From positions 806,001 to 870,000 of the forward strand of contig CBDDLR010000002.1 of the NCBI GenBank assembly GCA_965230765.1: a stretch of DNA of 64,000 nucleotides. The letters are read 5' to 3'. This document shows, piece after piece, positions 1 to 8,685 of the stretch. Origin of the DNA: Sunxiuqinia sp965230765. Lineage in GTDB: Bacteria; Bacteroidota; Bacteroidia; Bacteroidales; Prolixibacteraceae. The notes below the pieces were generated by a model. It was not told where the DNA came from, made no database searches, and saw nothing but the letters and a program-made list of their open reading frames with translations. Positions within the stretch are counted from its first letter, which is position 1. Each line of letters starts with the position of its first letter. The position numbers and the translations under genes were made by a program.

Positions 1-132
1 AAAAAATCAATATGTTCTATAATATGTCGACTGGATTTTTATGCACTATTTCTGCATGAATATGTTTTGTTAAGAATTGTTTTGTTGTAAATGCAATAAA
101 AAGATGTTTTAATCTGATACTAATAACTTTAT

Positions 133-140
133 TATATTTG
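133..140 (+). promoter_or_regulatory. Putative -7 promoter element for trhO
   Basis: The sequence TATATTTG matches the Bacteroidota -7 consensus TAnnTTTG. Initiation about 7 bases downstream would leave a leader of roughly 13 bases before the ATG at 160. No clear TTTG -33 box lies at the usual 19-21 base spacing, so support is partial. The first 130 bases of the window are AT-rich and show no gene. Confidence 0.4.
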
Positions 141-159
141 CCGAAAAATAAATAGCGTA

Positions 160-1209
160 ATGGTATTGCATAATAGAAAGAGCAGGGAGTTGTTAATAGA
201 GGAATTGGAAACAGAAGCTTTCAAAAGAATAACAATTTCTTTTTACAAATATGGAAATATTGAAGATCCTGTAAACTACAGGGATTTTCTGTATTTCAAA
301 TGGAGTAGCCTTAATTGTTTTGGAAGGATATATATTGCCAAAGAAGGTATCAATGCTCAAATGAGTGTCCCTGAAAAAAACCTGGAGCATTTTCTTAAGT
401 TTATCGATAATGACAAATTTCTTGCAGGAACGCCCATTAAATATGCTATTGAGGACGATGGTAAATCATTTTACAAGCTTACAATAAAAGTTCGTCCAAA
501 AATTGTTGCGGATGGATTGGATGATGGAACTTATGATGTTGGAAATGTAGGGAAACATTTATCTGCGGCTGAATTTCATGAATTGGTAGACAAGCCAGAA
601 ACATTGGTCATTGACATGCGAAACCATTATGAAAGTGAAATAGGTCATTTTAAAGGTGCTGTTTGTCCTGAAGCTGATACTTTCCGTGAAGAAATAGAAA
701 TGGTAGTGAATGATTTTGCCGACCAAAAAGAACGTAAAATATTACTCTATTGCACAGGTGGTATTCGTTGTGAAAAAGCCAGTGCATATTTGAACCACCA
801 TGGTTTTCAGGATGTAAACCAATTGCACGGTGGTATTATTGAGTACGCCAGGCAGGTCAAATCATTAGGGCTTCAGTCAAAATTTATTGGTAAAAATTTC
901 GTTTTTGATGAACGCTTGGGCGAATCAATAAATGGGGAAGTGATTTCGCATTGCCACCAGTGTGGAAAGCCATGTGATACACACACAAATTGTGCAAATA
1001 GTCTTTGCCATATTTTGTTTATTCAGTGTGAAGATTGTGCGAAGAAGTACAATGGTTGCTGTGGAAATGAATGCAAATCAATTGTTGAATTGCCCGAGCA
1101 GGACCGGATTTTGTATGCAAAGACCTTCGAGCGTAAATTTGGCAACCGAAAAAGTTTTCGGAAGAGTATTGATAATAAACTAAGTTTTGCAATTTCGCAA
1201 CGTGAGTAA
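160..1209 (+). CDS. trhO: tRNA uridine(34) hydroxylase TrhO (rhodanese-domain protein)
   Basis: Likely catalyses oxygen-dependent hydroxylation of U34 in a subset of tRNAs, forming 5-hydroxyuridine. The 349-residue protein has the family order: an N-terminal acylphosphatase-like region with the AKEGINAQ motif (about residues 60-70), a rhodanese domain with the active-site loop CTGGIRCEKA (Cys198 and Cys203), and a C-terminal cysteine-rich tail (about residues 264-306, CxxC pairs) likely to bind metal. The N-terminal extension before the acylphosphatase-like part looks usual for Bacteroidota members, so the ATG at 160 is kept. It overlaps the start of a tRNA-dihydrouridine synthase, so the two tRNA-modification genes are probably co-transcribed. 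Identification is by motif recognition; family membership is solid. Confidence 0.9.
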   Translation: MVLHNRKSRELLIEELETEAFKRITISFYKYGNIEDPVNYRDFLYFKWSSLNCFGRIYIAKEGINAQMSVPEKNLEHFLKFIDNDKFLAGTPIKYAIEDDGKSFYKLTIKVRPKIVADGLDDGTYDVGNVGKHLSAAEFHELVDKPETLVIDMRNHYESEIGHFKGAVCPEADTFREEIEMVVNDFADQKERKILLYCTGGIRCEKASAYLNHHGFQDVNQLHGGIIEYARQVKSLGLQSKFIGKNFVFDERLGESINGEVISHCHQCGKPCDTHTNCANSLCHILFIQCEDCAKKYNGCCGNECKSIVELPEQDRILYAKTFERKFGNRKSFRKSIDNKLSFAISQRE

Positions 1210-2206
1210 TTTTTGGCAACATATTAAAGCACCAATTATGGCACTTGCCCCAATGGAAGATGTAACAGATACTTCTTTCAGAGAGCTTGTTTCCAGGATA
1301 TCTGACCCTGAATGCCTGCATGTGCTTTTCACGGAGTTCACCGCTGTTGATGGGATGAACCACCCCGTAGGGAAAAAACGGGTTTCGGAGCGTCTGATAG
1401 TAAGTGAGTCTGAAAATAAGATCTTAAAAGAAAAAGGGATAAAGCTGGTTGCTCAGATTTGGGGAAACAAACCAGAGGTATTCCATAAAATTGCTAAAGA
1501 AATTACCGAAGAATATGAGTTTGACGGGCTGGATATAAATATGGGCTGCCCAGTGAAAAATGTAGTCAAGCAAGGATCATGCAGTGCATTGATTGACCAG
1601 CCAGCACTTGCCCAGGAAATTGTTTTGGCTACCAAAGAGGCCACTCATTTGCCCGTTTCAGTAAAAACCCGTACAGGAATAAAACAACATGAGACTGATC
1701 GCTGGATAAAACAGTTATTAGTGACCAAGCCAGCGGCAATTATTCTTCATGGACGAACGCAAAAGCAACAATCCGATGGTTTGGCCAGTTGGGATGAGAT
1801 TGCAAAAGCAGTTAAAATACGAAATGAAATAGATCCATCTATTCCATTCTTGGGTAATGGTGATGTGTTTTCATACACACAATCCATGGACTATTCGCAA
1901 CGATATGGCGTTGACGGGTTGATGATTGGCAGGGGCATTTTCCATAATCCCTGGTTATTCAATAAAGAAGAAATAAATCCAACAAAGGAGGAGAAGCTTG
2001 CTCAGCTGGTTCAACATACAAAATTATTTGAAAGGAATTGGAGAGGGGTTAAAAACTTCAATATACTTAAACGATTCTATAAAATATATATCAACGATTT
2101 TCCTGGAGCTGCTTCATTACGTGCTAAAATAATGGGCACCAATAATTTTGATGAAGTATATCAAATTATTGATGCCCAATTTGCAAAGAATTACACTACT
2201 AACTAA
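1202..2206 (+). CDS. dus: tRNA-dihydrouridine synthase (Dus family)
   Basis: Flavin-dependent reduction of uridine to dihydrouridine in tRNA D-loops. The N-terminus has the Dus signature ALAPMEDVTDTSFRELV, followed by DGLDINMGCPVKNVVKQG with the conserved GCP catalytic cysteine, the FMN-contacting SVKTRTG strand and HGRT, and the phosphate-binding GNGDVFS and DGLMIGRGIFHNPW segments of the TIM barrel. The GTG at 1202 gives an N-terminus MSNFWQHIKAPIMALAPM that fits the family; an in-frame ATG at 1187 would add five residues. Either start overlaps the 3' end of trhO, consistent with translational coupling. The subfamily (A, B or C) cannot be settled by eye. Confidence 0.88.
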   Translation: MSNFWQHIKAPIMALAPMEDVTDTSFRELVSRISDPECLHVLFTEFTAVDGMNHPVGKKRVSERLIVSESENKILKEKGIKLVAQIWGNKPEVFHKIAKEITEEYEFDGLDINMGCPVKNVVKQGSCSALIDQPALAQEIVLATKEATHLPVSVKTRTGIKQHETDRWIKQLLVTKPAAIILHGRTQKQQSDGLASWDEIAKAVKIRNEIDPSIPFLGNGDVFSYTQSMDYSQRYGVDGLMIGRGIFHNPWLFNKEEINPTKEEKLAQLVQHTKLFERNWRGVKNFNILKRFYKIYINDFPGAASLRAKIMGTNNFDEVYQIIDAQFAKNYTTN

Positions 2207-2559
2207 TGTGAACAACTTTGATGTTCCGTACAGATCGTGAAGTTTAACGAATAATCTTCAGTTTTCCATTTTCTGATTACTTCATCAATACTGCCTGAAA
2301 AACCAGCTATCACATCAATATTGTGCTGTTTTAGTTTGCGAACAGCTCCATCTCCTATTCCACCTGCTAGTAGTAATTTCACACCCATCTGCTGCAAAAC
2401 ACCAGCCAGGCCTGATTTACACCCGCAAACAGCTTCGCTTTCCATCGTAGCTTTGTTGATTACTTCCTTGTTCTCGTCCACATCAACTAATGTGAAATAC
2501 TCACAATGTCCAAAGTGGTTGTCAATTTGATCGTTTTGGGTTGGTATAGCAATTTTCAT
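2203..2559 (-). CDS. NifX/NifB-type FeMo-cofactor-binding domain protein (small, stand-alone)
   Basis: A 118-residue single-domain protein of the dinitrogenase iron-molybdenum cofactor biosynthesis family (RNase-H-like fold). Family hallmarks visible are the start MKIAIPTQNDQIDNHFGHCEYF, with its HFGHC metal-site motif, and the GVKLLLAGGIGDGAV segment. Extra cysteines (the CGC pair near residue 44, and Cys in the TICTEHQSCSH tail) could bind metal or an Fe-S unit. Outside diazotrophs such proteins are poorly understood metal-cluster carriers, and no nif genes are visible here. It is convergent with and overlaps the dus 3' end by four bases, and is divergent from the PepSY gene. Function beyond the family is unknown. 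Confidence 0.8.
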   Translation of the reverse strand: MKIAIPTQNDQIDNHFGHCEYFTLVDVDENKEVINKATMESEAVCGCKSGLAGVLQQMGVKLLLAGGIGDGAVRKLKQHNIDVIAGFSGSIDEVIRKWKTEDYSLNFTICTEHQSCSH

Positions 2560-2645
2560 CTACTAAATTTTTATTTTTACGTTTCATAAATAAATAATGG
2601 AACAAATATATAAAACATATGTTCTTTATAGAAATTATATAATTA
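2560..2645. promoter_or_regulatory. AT-rich divergent intergenic region with a small palindrome
   Basis: This 86-base divergent spacer must hold promoters for both the NifX-like and PepSY genes. It contains the perfect palindrome AACATATGTT inside a looser GAACA...TGTTC inverted pair. No canonical TAnnTTTG box was found. The palindrome could be an operator, but there is no direct support. Confidence 0.25.
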
Positions 2646-3200
2646 ATGAAAATCAGAAAATTACTTCGTACGCTTCATCGGGATATCGGTTATTTTATAA
2701 CTGGCATAATATTGATTTATGCGATATCAGGGATTGCGTTAAATCATCGAAATGACTGGAACCCGCACCATATTGTTGTTCAGGAATCGATAGAAGTTTC
2801 CGAGCAGGAATCCGAAGATTTTACCAAATCAAATGCTGAAATAATATTGCAAAAGTTTGAATACATGCCCCGTTATAAAAAGCATTTTAAGTCTAAAAAT
2901 GGCATGTTGAAGGTTTTTGTGGAGAATGGCATGGTTATTTTCGATCCGGAAACAAATATTGCAGAAATGGAATTGCTCATTAAACGTCCAATGTTTTACC
3001 ATATCAACAAGCTTCATATGGCAGGAACTAAATATGTTTGGGTCTGGCTTTCAGATATAATTGCAGTTCTTCTTATCTTTGTTACAATCTCAGGACTATT
3101 CCTAATAAAAGGTAAAAAGGGTATTGCTGGACGTGGACTATGGTTGACCTTGTTAGGATTTATAGTACCTGCAATATTTCTGATTTTTTACATTTCTTAA
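2646..3200 (+). CDS. PepSY-associated transmembrane protein
   Basis: A 184-residue inner-membrane protein with an N-terminal membrane segment (about residues 13-33), a periplasmic PepSY-like stretch with the paired HIVV/FDPET strands, and two C-terminal segments (about 132-153 and 163-183). The order, plus the N-terminal RKLLRTLHRDIGYF motif with a membrane-proximal His, matches the PepSY_TM-like family seen near iron and redox genes in Bacteroidota. The downstream lipoprotein gene starts 17 bases later, so the two form an operon. PepSY_TM proteins are often linked to ferric or flavin reduction; that role here is inference. Confidence 0.75.
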   Translation: MKIRKLLRTLHRDIGYFITGIILIYAISGIALNHRNDWNPHHIVVQESIEVSEQESEDFTKSNAEIILQKFEYMPRYKKHFKSKNGMLKVFVENGMVIFDPETNIAEMELLIKRPMFYHINKLHMAGTKYVWVWLSDIIAVLLIFVTISGLFLIKGKKGIAGRGLWLTLLGFIVPAIFLIFYIS

Positions 3201-3217
3201 AATAAAAACCACAATCA

Positions 3218-3784
3218 ATGAAAAACCTTACAATTACGTTAATCGCTCTGCTTGCACTTTATTCGTGCCAAAGTAATTCTAAAAAGACAAAAGATAAAGC
3301 AGTTGAAACAGTTACAGAAACTGTTTATACTGTTGATGAAATTCAGGAAAAAGGAAGTGAACTAATTGATCAAACAGTGACAATTTCAGGAACAGTTTCT
3401 CATGTTTGCAAGCATGGAGGTGCACGCTGTTTTTTGATGGGTAGTTCCGAGGATGTAACCATAAGGGTTGAAGCTGGTAACAAAATAGGCTCATTTACAC
3501 AAGAGCAAATGGGCAATGATTTGAAAATTACGGGTGTGCTTAAAGAAATTCGAATTGATGATGCATACATCGCTGAAATGGAAGGTGATTCGGAAGAAGA
3601 AGAGCCAGTAAATAAAGGACATGCGCTTGGGCACGATGATGAAGGAGACCACAATATTGATGGAGGTCAGCATGATAAGAAAGACGATAAGCTGGCAAAA
3701 CTCAAAGAAGAAGTTGCCGAAAGCGAAAAAGGATATGTTTCTATTTTTTATTTAGAAGGAACAATATCTCAACAGATGAATTAA
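3218..3784 (+). CDS. OB-fold-like lipoprotein with CKHGGxRC motif and acidic His-rich insert
   Basis: A 188-residue lipoprotein: signal peptide with lipobox LALYSCQ (acylated Cys about residue 17), then a low-complexity Lys/Glu/Thr linker and a compact beta domain that looks like an OB-fold (QTVTISGTVSHVCKHGGARC through DLKITGVLKEI). The CKHGGARC motif offers Cys and His ligands for a metal. After it comes a strongly acidic, His-rich insert (EEEEP...GHALGHDDEGDHN...GGQHDKK, about residues 126-155) that also looks metal-binding. Encoded directly behind the PepSY membrane protein. I do not recognise a characterised homologue; a periplasmic metal or redox role is inferred from composition and neighbours. 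Confidence 0.65.
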   Translation: MKNLTITLIALLALYSCQSNSKKTKDKAVETVTETVYTVDEIQEKGSELIDQTVTISGTVSHVCKHGGARCFLMGSSEDVTIRVEAGNKIGSFTQEQMGNDLKITGVLKEIRIDDAYIAEMEGDSEEEEPVNKGHALGHDDEGDHNIDGGQHDKKDDKLAKLKEEVAESEKGYVSIFYLEGTISQQMN

Positions 3785-3785
3785 G

Positions 3786-3811
3786 AAAGAGCTGCTTATG
3801 CAGCTTTTTTT
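3786..3811. terminator. Bidirectional rho-independent terminator
   Basis: The stem AGCTGC-TTAT-GCAGCT is followed by a run of seven T on the + strand and preceded by an A-rich tract. It sits between the convergent lipoprotein and msrB genes and can serve both. Confidence 0.8.
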
Positions 3812-4253
3812 ATTCTTCCTCTGGCTTAAAGTTTAACGAAATCGAGTTGACACAATGGCGGGTGTTTTTGTTCGTGAAGCCCTCGCCATAAAACACATGC
3901 CCCAGGTGACCGCCACAATTGGCACAGGTAATTTCGGTTCTTCTTCCGTCTGCATCAACCGTTTTTTTTACAGCACCTTCAATCTCGTCATCAAAACTTG
4001 GCCAGCCACAGTTCGAATTAAATTTATCATCGGACTTATACAAAGGAACATTGCATTGTTTGCAGTGGTAGGTGCCATCCTCATAATGTTTGTTGTAAAT
4101 CCCTGTAAATGGCCTTTCTGTTCCTTTATCAATAATTACATACTTTTCAAAATCATTTAGTTTATTGTAACTCATGTTCTTTTTTTGTTTGCTATCCTGC
4201 GCATTTGCTGCAAATCCGATACCCAGCAGGATTATAATCAATATCTGTTTCAT
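3810..4253 (-). CDS. msrB: Exported peptide-methionine (R)-S-oxide reductase MsrB
   Basis: Reduces methionine-R-sulfoxide in oxidised proteins. It has both zinc-binding CxxC pairs (CKQC and CANC), the GWPSFDDEI substrate motif, HLGHVF, and the catalytic RHCVNSISL motif (active-site Cys in place of the more usual RYC). The reading frame is open further upstream, but the Met at 4253 starts a good signal peptide (MKQILIIILLGIGFAANAQ), so this start is chosen and the enzyme is predicted to act in the cell envelope. About 147 residues, normal for a single MsrB domain. It is convergent with the lipoprotein gene across a shared terminator. Confidence 0.9.
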   Translation of the reverse strand: MKQILIIILLGIGFAANAQDSKQKKNMSYNKLNDFEKYVIIDKGTERPFTGIYNKHYEDGTYHCKQCNVPLYKSDDKFNSNCGWPSFDDEIEGAVKKTVDADGRRTEITCANCGGHLGHVFYGEGFTNKNTRHCVNSISLNFKPEEE

Positions 4254-4388
4254 CTTTTTCTTTGTAAGACAAATACAAGTACTTATTGGTTTGGTAATAA
4301 ATGTTAAAAGAATAGGCAAGGAGCATATCTATTGAAAAGTTGCTAACCGTTTTCGATTTCCTTCTATACAAATATTACTTTTGTCAAC

Positions 4389-5099
4389 ATGAATACCGAT
4401 GAACTTAAAATCTTCTTTCAGGATGACTACCTGGTAGTAGTGGAAAAACCTGTCGACTTGCCTGTGCATAAAAATGATTACATGCCACATGATGCTGATT
4501 ATCTTACACGTAGGCTTGGAAAGCAATTATCCAAACCAATATTCAACGTTCATCGACTGGATGCAAAAACTTCCGGGATCATGGTGCTTGCCTTTTCTTC
4601 TGAAACGGCCAACCTGCTTACCAAGCTATTCGAGAACAAAGAAGTGGAAAAAGAATACACAGCTATTGTTTTAGGCGAATTGGATAACGAAGGAACAATT
4701 GAAAGGAAAGTAACCGTAAAAAAGAAATCACGCTTTAAAAAGCCTGCAATCACTCATTTCCGAAAAGAAAAGACCGTAGTTAGTTCCATTTCTTACAAGG
4801 ACCACGTGAACATGGCCCTAAACCGGGTTCGCATTTTCCCAGAGACAGGAAGGTGGCATCAAATACGTCAGCATTTTGCAGGCACGCATAACGATATTGT
4901 GGGTGATTCGCATCATGGTGATTTTACATTCAATAAAATTATTACTGAACGATTTGGAATTAGAAGGTTGTTCCTTCATGCATCAGCTATTAGGTTTACA
5001 CATCCAGTTACACAGGAAAAACTTAGGTTTGAATGTGTTGCTCCTATTATTTTTGAAGAATTACTGCAAATGGTGCAATCAGAAGGGCAGAAGGAATAA
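4389..5099 (+). CDS. truC: RluA-family pseudouridine synthase, TruC-like
   Basis: Isomerises uridine to pseudouridine in RNA. There is no S4 domain. The catalytic HRLDAKTSG motif places the essential aspartate at Asp58. The order of later motifs (PAITHFRKEKT, GRWHQIRQHFAGT, IVGDSHHGD, RLFLHASAIRFTHP) closely follows E. coli TruC, which modifies U65 of tRNA, so this is the preferred call; another RluA-family target cannot be excluded. 236 residues. A -7-like TACTTTTG lies at 4376-4383, so close to the ATG that the transcript could be almost leaderless. The 3' end overlaps the convergent hemolysin-III gene by about 20 bases. Confidence 0.82.
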   Translation: MNTDELKIFFQDDYLVVVEKPVDLPVHKNDYMPHDADYLTRRLGKQLSKPIFNVHRLDAKTSGIMVLAFSSETANLLTKLFENKEVEKEYTAIVLGELDNEGTIERKVTVKKKSRFKKPAITHFRKEKTVVSSISYKDHVNMALNRVRIFPETGRWHQIRQHFAGTHNDIVGDSHHGDFTFNKIITERFGIRRLFLHASAIRFTHPVTQEKLRFECVAPIIFEELLQMVQSEGQKE

Positions 5100-5720
5100 G
5101 AAACCAAAAAAGTGACAGACCGACCCGCCCAAAATAAACAGGTGGAAAACCAAATGGAAAAAAGGGACTTTCTTAATGACAAAAAACACCACACCACCTG
5201 AGTAGCTTAGCGCACCGGCAAGGAAAAACCACAGTGATGTTTCTGGTACATTCTTGATTACCGGCACAATAGCAATAACTACCAACCAGCCCATGGCCAC
5301 ATAAAGAATGGTTGACAGCCTGCTCAGCTTTGATGAATAAAACCAAACCTTGAAAACGATACCACCTATGGCCATTGCCCAGATTAGACCAAATATTGTC
5401 CAGCCTATCCAGCCACGTAATGAAATCAATGATAGCGGTGTGTACGAACCTGCAATCAGAATGTATATGGCTGAATGATCAAATTTATTGAGTAGGTATT
5501 TTACGCGTGGTCTCTTTGCACCATGAAAAAGGGTAGAAGCCAGGTATAAAACAATCATGCTGGCACCAAAAATAGAAAAGCTTACCACATGCCAGGCATC
5601 GCCATAAATAGCGCCGAATACAACCAATAACGTTACCCCGGCTACAGCCAGTGCAATGCCTACACCATGAGAAATGCTGTTGGCCATTTCTTCGGCTTTT
5701 ATCAGTTTTTTGCGATTCAA
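5079..5720 (-). CDS. Hemolysin III family (PAQR/TrhA-like) membrane protein
   Basis: A 213-residue integral membrane protein with seven predicted helices. The metal-binding PAQR pattern is complete: SISHGVG in the first helix region, STLFHGAKR...KFDHSAIY in the middle, and the C-terminal HLVFHLFILGGSVCHFF histidines. Bacterial members are associated with membrane energetics and lipid homeostasis; hemolysis is not implied. Its stop codon lies inside the 3' end of the convergent truC-like gene. The 187 bases upstream (5721-5907) are AT-rich and show no gene. Confidence 0.85.
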   Translation of the reverse strand: MNRKKLIKAEEMANSISHGVGIALAVAGVTLLVVFGAIYGDAWHVVSFSIFGASMIVLYLASTLFHGAKRPRVKYLLNKFDHSAIYILIAGSYTPLSLISLRGWIGWTIFGLIWAMAIGGIVFKVWFYSSKLSRLSTILYVAMGWLVVIAIVPVIKNVPETSLWFFLAGALSYSGGVVFFVIKKVPFFHLVFHLFILGGSVCHFFGFLFLLPF

Positions 5721-5907
5721 CGTGTAAATTTTATCCGAAGTTAAAACAGATTGTGAATTTTGTGGTTCAAAATTTTGTCAAATTCCCTGGAAATTAATAA
5801 AAAGTTGATGTGATCAAATTCATTTAAAAAGAAAGAATAATGAATATTTTAAGAACATGAGATACATTTATGCGTTAATTGTAGCAAACAACCAGAAATA
5901 AATCTTC

Positions 5908-8685
5908 ATGAGAAAGAATTCTGTTTTTGAACAAGTACAACAAGCACTTGGAAAACCCTATAGCGACCTTGAGTTTTTACTTCGGTGTTTTGAAGAAGTC
6001 TTGGTGGAAAGTAACAAGCAAGACATCATCCAGTTTATCCCTTGGCTGAATCCACCTGCTTGTCCTTCTGAAAAAATCCTGCTTGGTCACGATTATGGTC
6101 ACATGTTATCGATGTGCTTTCAATTGCTGAACATTGTTGAAGTTAATGGCGCAGTACAAGGTCGAAGAAAAAAAGAAGAAAATCACATGAGCGATGTAAG
6201 CGGTTTGTGGGCTGCAAACTTTAAACTACTCAAAGAAAAAGGAATTTCTGAAGAGCAGATCATGGAAAGTTTTCAGGATATCCGGATTGAGCCCGTACTA
6301 ACTGCTCATCCAACTGAGGCTAAACGTTCAGTTGTGTTGAAAGAATACAGGATGCTCTATTTGCTTATGGTTAAGCGTGAAAACCATATGTACACAAGGA
6401 TTGAGCAAGATGACATTCGTGAAGATATCAAACAAATTCTTCATAGGCTATGGAATATTGATGAAATATATATTGAAAAACCACAAATAGAATCTGAGCT
6501 AGATAACGTAATTTACTATTTGAAAGATGTTCTTCCCGAGGTGGTTCCCCTTTTAGATAAACGACTTAAACAGGCATGGAGGGAAACGGGTTATGATGTG
6601 GATAAGTTAGATCAGGTTGATAATTTCCCTGGGTTGTGTTTTGGAAATTGGGTAGGTGGAGATCGAGACGGGCATCCACTTGTAACGGCTGAAACAACTC
6701 AGATGGCTTTAAGAAAGCTTAGGGTTAATGCATTTATGATTATTAAGGAAGCTTTGCTTGATTTGGCCCAAAAGCTAAGTATTTATGTGACAGCAGACCA
6801 GTTGAGCATGGATTTTAATTCCCGGATAGCACAGTTGGCAGACGAACTCGGGCGCGATGGGGGAAAAGTTCTGAAAGAGCACAAAAACGAAACATTTACA
6901 GCATACATCCTTTTATTGCTGAATAAAATACCGATTGATCTTCGACTGGAGTTAAACTTTAAATTGCTGGATAAAAAAGGAAGTTATAAAAACTCGCTTG
7001 AATTGATTGATGATATTAATTTGCTTCAATATGAATTGATCCGTTTTGGCGCATCAAAACTTGCCCATGCCGATGTTGGCCGTTTTAAGCGATTGTTGCA
7101 GGTTTTTGGTTTTCACATGGCCAGGCTGGATATCCGGCAAAATAGTGCCTATCATGAAAGAGCCTTGTTTCAATTAATCCAGGCATCATCATTAAATAGC
7201 AATGACGACGAACAGGTAATTTCCCCGGAAAAGAAAAAGAAGCTGATCGGCAAAGAACTAACGATAAACAGACCATTCCTGGTGGATCATTCCAACTCTG
7301 GAGAAGAAGTGAAAAATGTGATCGAATGTTTTCAGGTACTGAGCAAGCATGTGAAAAAGTACGGAACCCTTTCTATGGGCAAGCTGATTGTAAGCATGAC
7401 CCGAAATACCGAAGATTTGCTTACCCTGTTTTTATTTATGCGTGAAACTGGCTTGACTGAGAAATACAACGGAGAACTGGCTGCAAAACTTCCTGTTGTC
7501 CCACTATTTGAAACCATTGAAGATTTACAGAACAGTCCGAAAATATTGGATGAATACCTTGGACATCCAGTGGTAAAAAACAGTTTAAAGTTTCAGGCTA
7601 AATTAAACCGGGCCAAAAACCTTGCGCAGGATGTAATGATTGGATATAGCGACAGCAATAAGGATGGCGGTATTCTGGCAAGTACCTGGCATCTAAATAA
7701 AACCCAAAAACAACTGTCTGCAATTGGGAAAAAACACGGGGTGCAGGTGCGGTTTTTTCATGGCACAGGTGGCAGTATTAGCCGCGGGGCGGGGCCTTCG
7801 CACTGGTTTATCAAATCATTTCCTTACGGGGCAATTGATGGTCGTTTTAGGGTTACCGAACAAGGCGAAACCATAGAGCGAAAGTATGCCAACAAAGTAA
7901 ATGCAGCTTATAACCTGGAGCTAATGCAAGCTAGCGTAGCCACACAAACGATTCTTCATAAATACCTTCCAGAGCCGGATTTTCAGGTTTCTGAGCTATT
8001 TGAACAATTGGCAGAAGATGGGCGAAAATATTATCGAGAACTGATCCAGGATCAGGACTTTATTTCATTTTTTAAAGAAGCAACACCGATTGATGTTATT
8101 GAATCCAGTAAAATTGGCTCACGTCCATCGCGCCGTACTGGTAAGCAGAGTGTAGAAGACCTACGGGCAATTCCATGGGTTTTTAGCTGGGCCCAGGCCC
8201 GTTTTAACCTAACCAGTTGGTTTGGGGTTGGATCGGCCATGCAAAAGATGAAAACAAACAATAGCGAACAATACAAGCAACTGGTTGAACTTGTCAAGTA
8301 TGAGCCATTTATACGTTATGTGTTTACCAATGTCGATTCCAGCCTTGCTGCGACCGATGAACGTATCATGGAAAAATATGCATCGCTGGTGAGTGACAAA
8401 ACTGTCAGGGATAAAATTATGGGGCAAATTAACAACGAGCTAAAGCTTACGCGCCAGATGCTTGCCGATATACTTGAAAAACCATTTAAAGAACGCCGAA
8501 CAAACCATTATTATTCGACCATACTGCGTGCCGAGGCCATGGAAAGCCTGCACGAAGCACAAATCCTGCTCCTGAAAAAATGGCGTGTCAACAGGGTAAA
8601 CAATGCACCCGAAGAAAAAGAAAACCTCTTTGTGTTACTGCAATGCGTAAATGCCATAGCCAATGCGCTTGGATCAACAGGTTAG
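5908..8685 (+). CDS. ppc: Phosphoenolpyruvate carboxylase
   Basis: Anaplerotic carboxylation of PEP with bicarbonate to oxaloacetate. The 925-residue length is normal. Conserved parts include the catalytic-histidine motif VLTAHPTEAKR (about residues 130-140), GNWVGGDRDGHP (about 247-258), MIGYSDSNKDGG, VTEQGETIERKY and the C-terminal region ending ALGSTG. Odd point: the glycine-rich active-site loop reads HGTGGSISRGAGP (His618 to Pro630), with Thr620 where most enzymes have the first arginine of HGRGG; the second arginine (Arg626) is kept. Monocistronic by spacing. Activity is likely but the substitution makes kinetics or regulation uncertain. Confidence 0.9.
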   Translation: MRKNSVFEQVQQALGKPYSDLEFLLRCFEEVLVESNKQDIIQFIPWLNPPACPSEKILLGHDYGHMLSMCFQLLNIVEVNGAVQGRRKKEENHMSDVSGLWAANFKLLKEKGISEEQIMESFQDIRIEPVLTAHPTEAKRSVVLKEYRMLYLLMVKRENHMYTRIEQDDIREDIKQILHRLWNIDEIYIEKPQIESELDNVIYYLKDVLPEVVPLLDKRLKQAWRETGYDVDKLDQVDNFPGLCFGNWVGGDRDGHPLVTAETTQMALRKLRVNAFMIIKEALLDLAQKLSIYVTADQLSMDFNSRIAQLADELGRDGGKVLKEHKNETFTAYILLLLNKIPIDLRLELNFKLLDKKGSYKNSLELIDDINLLQYELIRFGASKLAHADVGRFKRLLQVFGFHMARLDIRQNSAYHERALFQLIQASSLNSNDDEQVISPEKKKKLIGKELTINRPFLVDHSNSGEEVKNVIECFQVLSKHVKKYGTLSMGKLIVSMTRNTEDLLTLFLFMRETGLTEKYNGELAAKLPVVPLFETIEDLQNSPKILDEYLGHPVVKNSLKFQAKLNRAKNLAQDVMIGYSDSNKDGGILASTWHLNKTQKQLSAIGKKHGVQVRFFHGTGGSISRGAGPSHWFIKSFPYGAIDGRFRVTEQGETIERKYANKVNAAYNLELMQASVATQTILHKYLPEPDFQVSELFEQLAEDGRKYYRELIQDQDFISFFKEATPIDVIESSKIGSRPSRRTGKQSVEDLRAIPWVFSWAQARFNLTSWFGVGSAMQKMKTNNSEQYKQLVELVKYEPFIRYVFTNVDSSLAATDERIMEKYASLVSDKTVRDKIMGQINNELKLTRQMLADILEKPFKERRTNHYYSTILRAEAMESLHEAQILLLKKWRVNRVNNAPEEKENLFVLLQCVNAIANALGSTG

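Noticed and set aside
2203..2559. Nitrogen-fixation locus around the NifX-like protein
   Set aside because: No nifHDK, nifB or related genes are visible; stand-alone domains of this family are widespread in non-diazotrophs.
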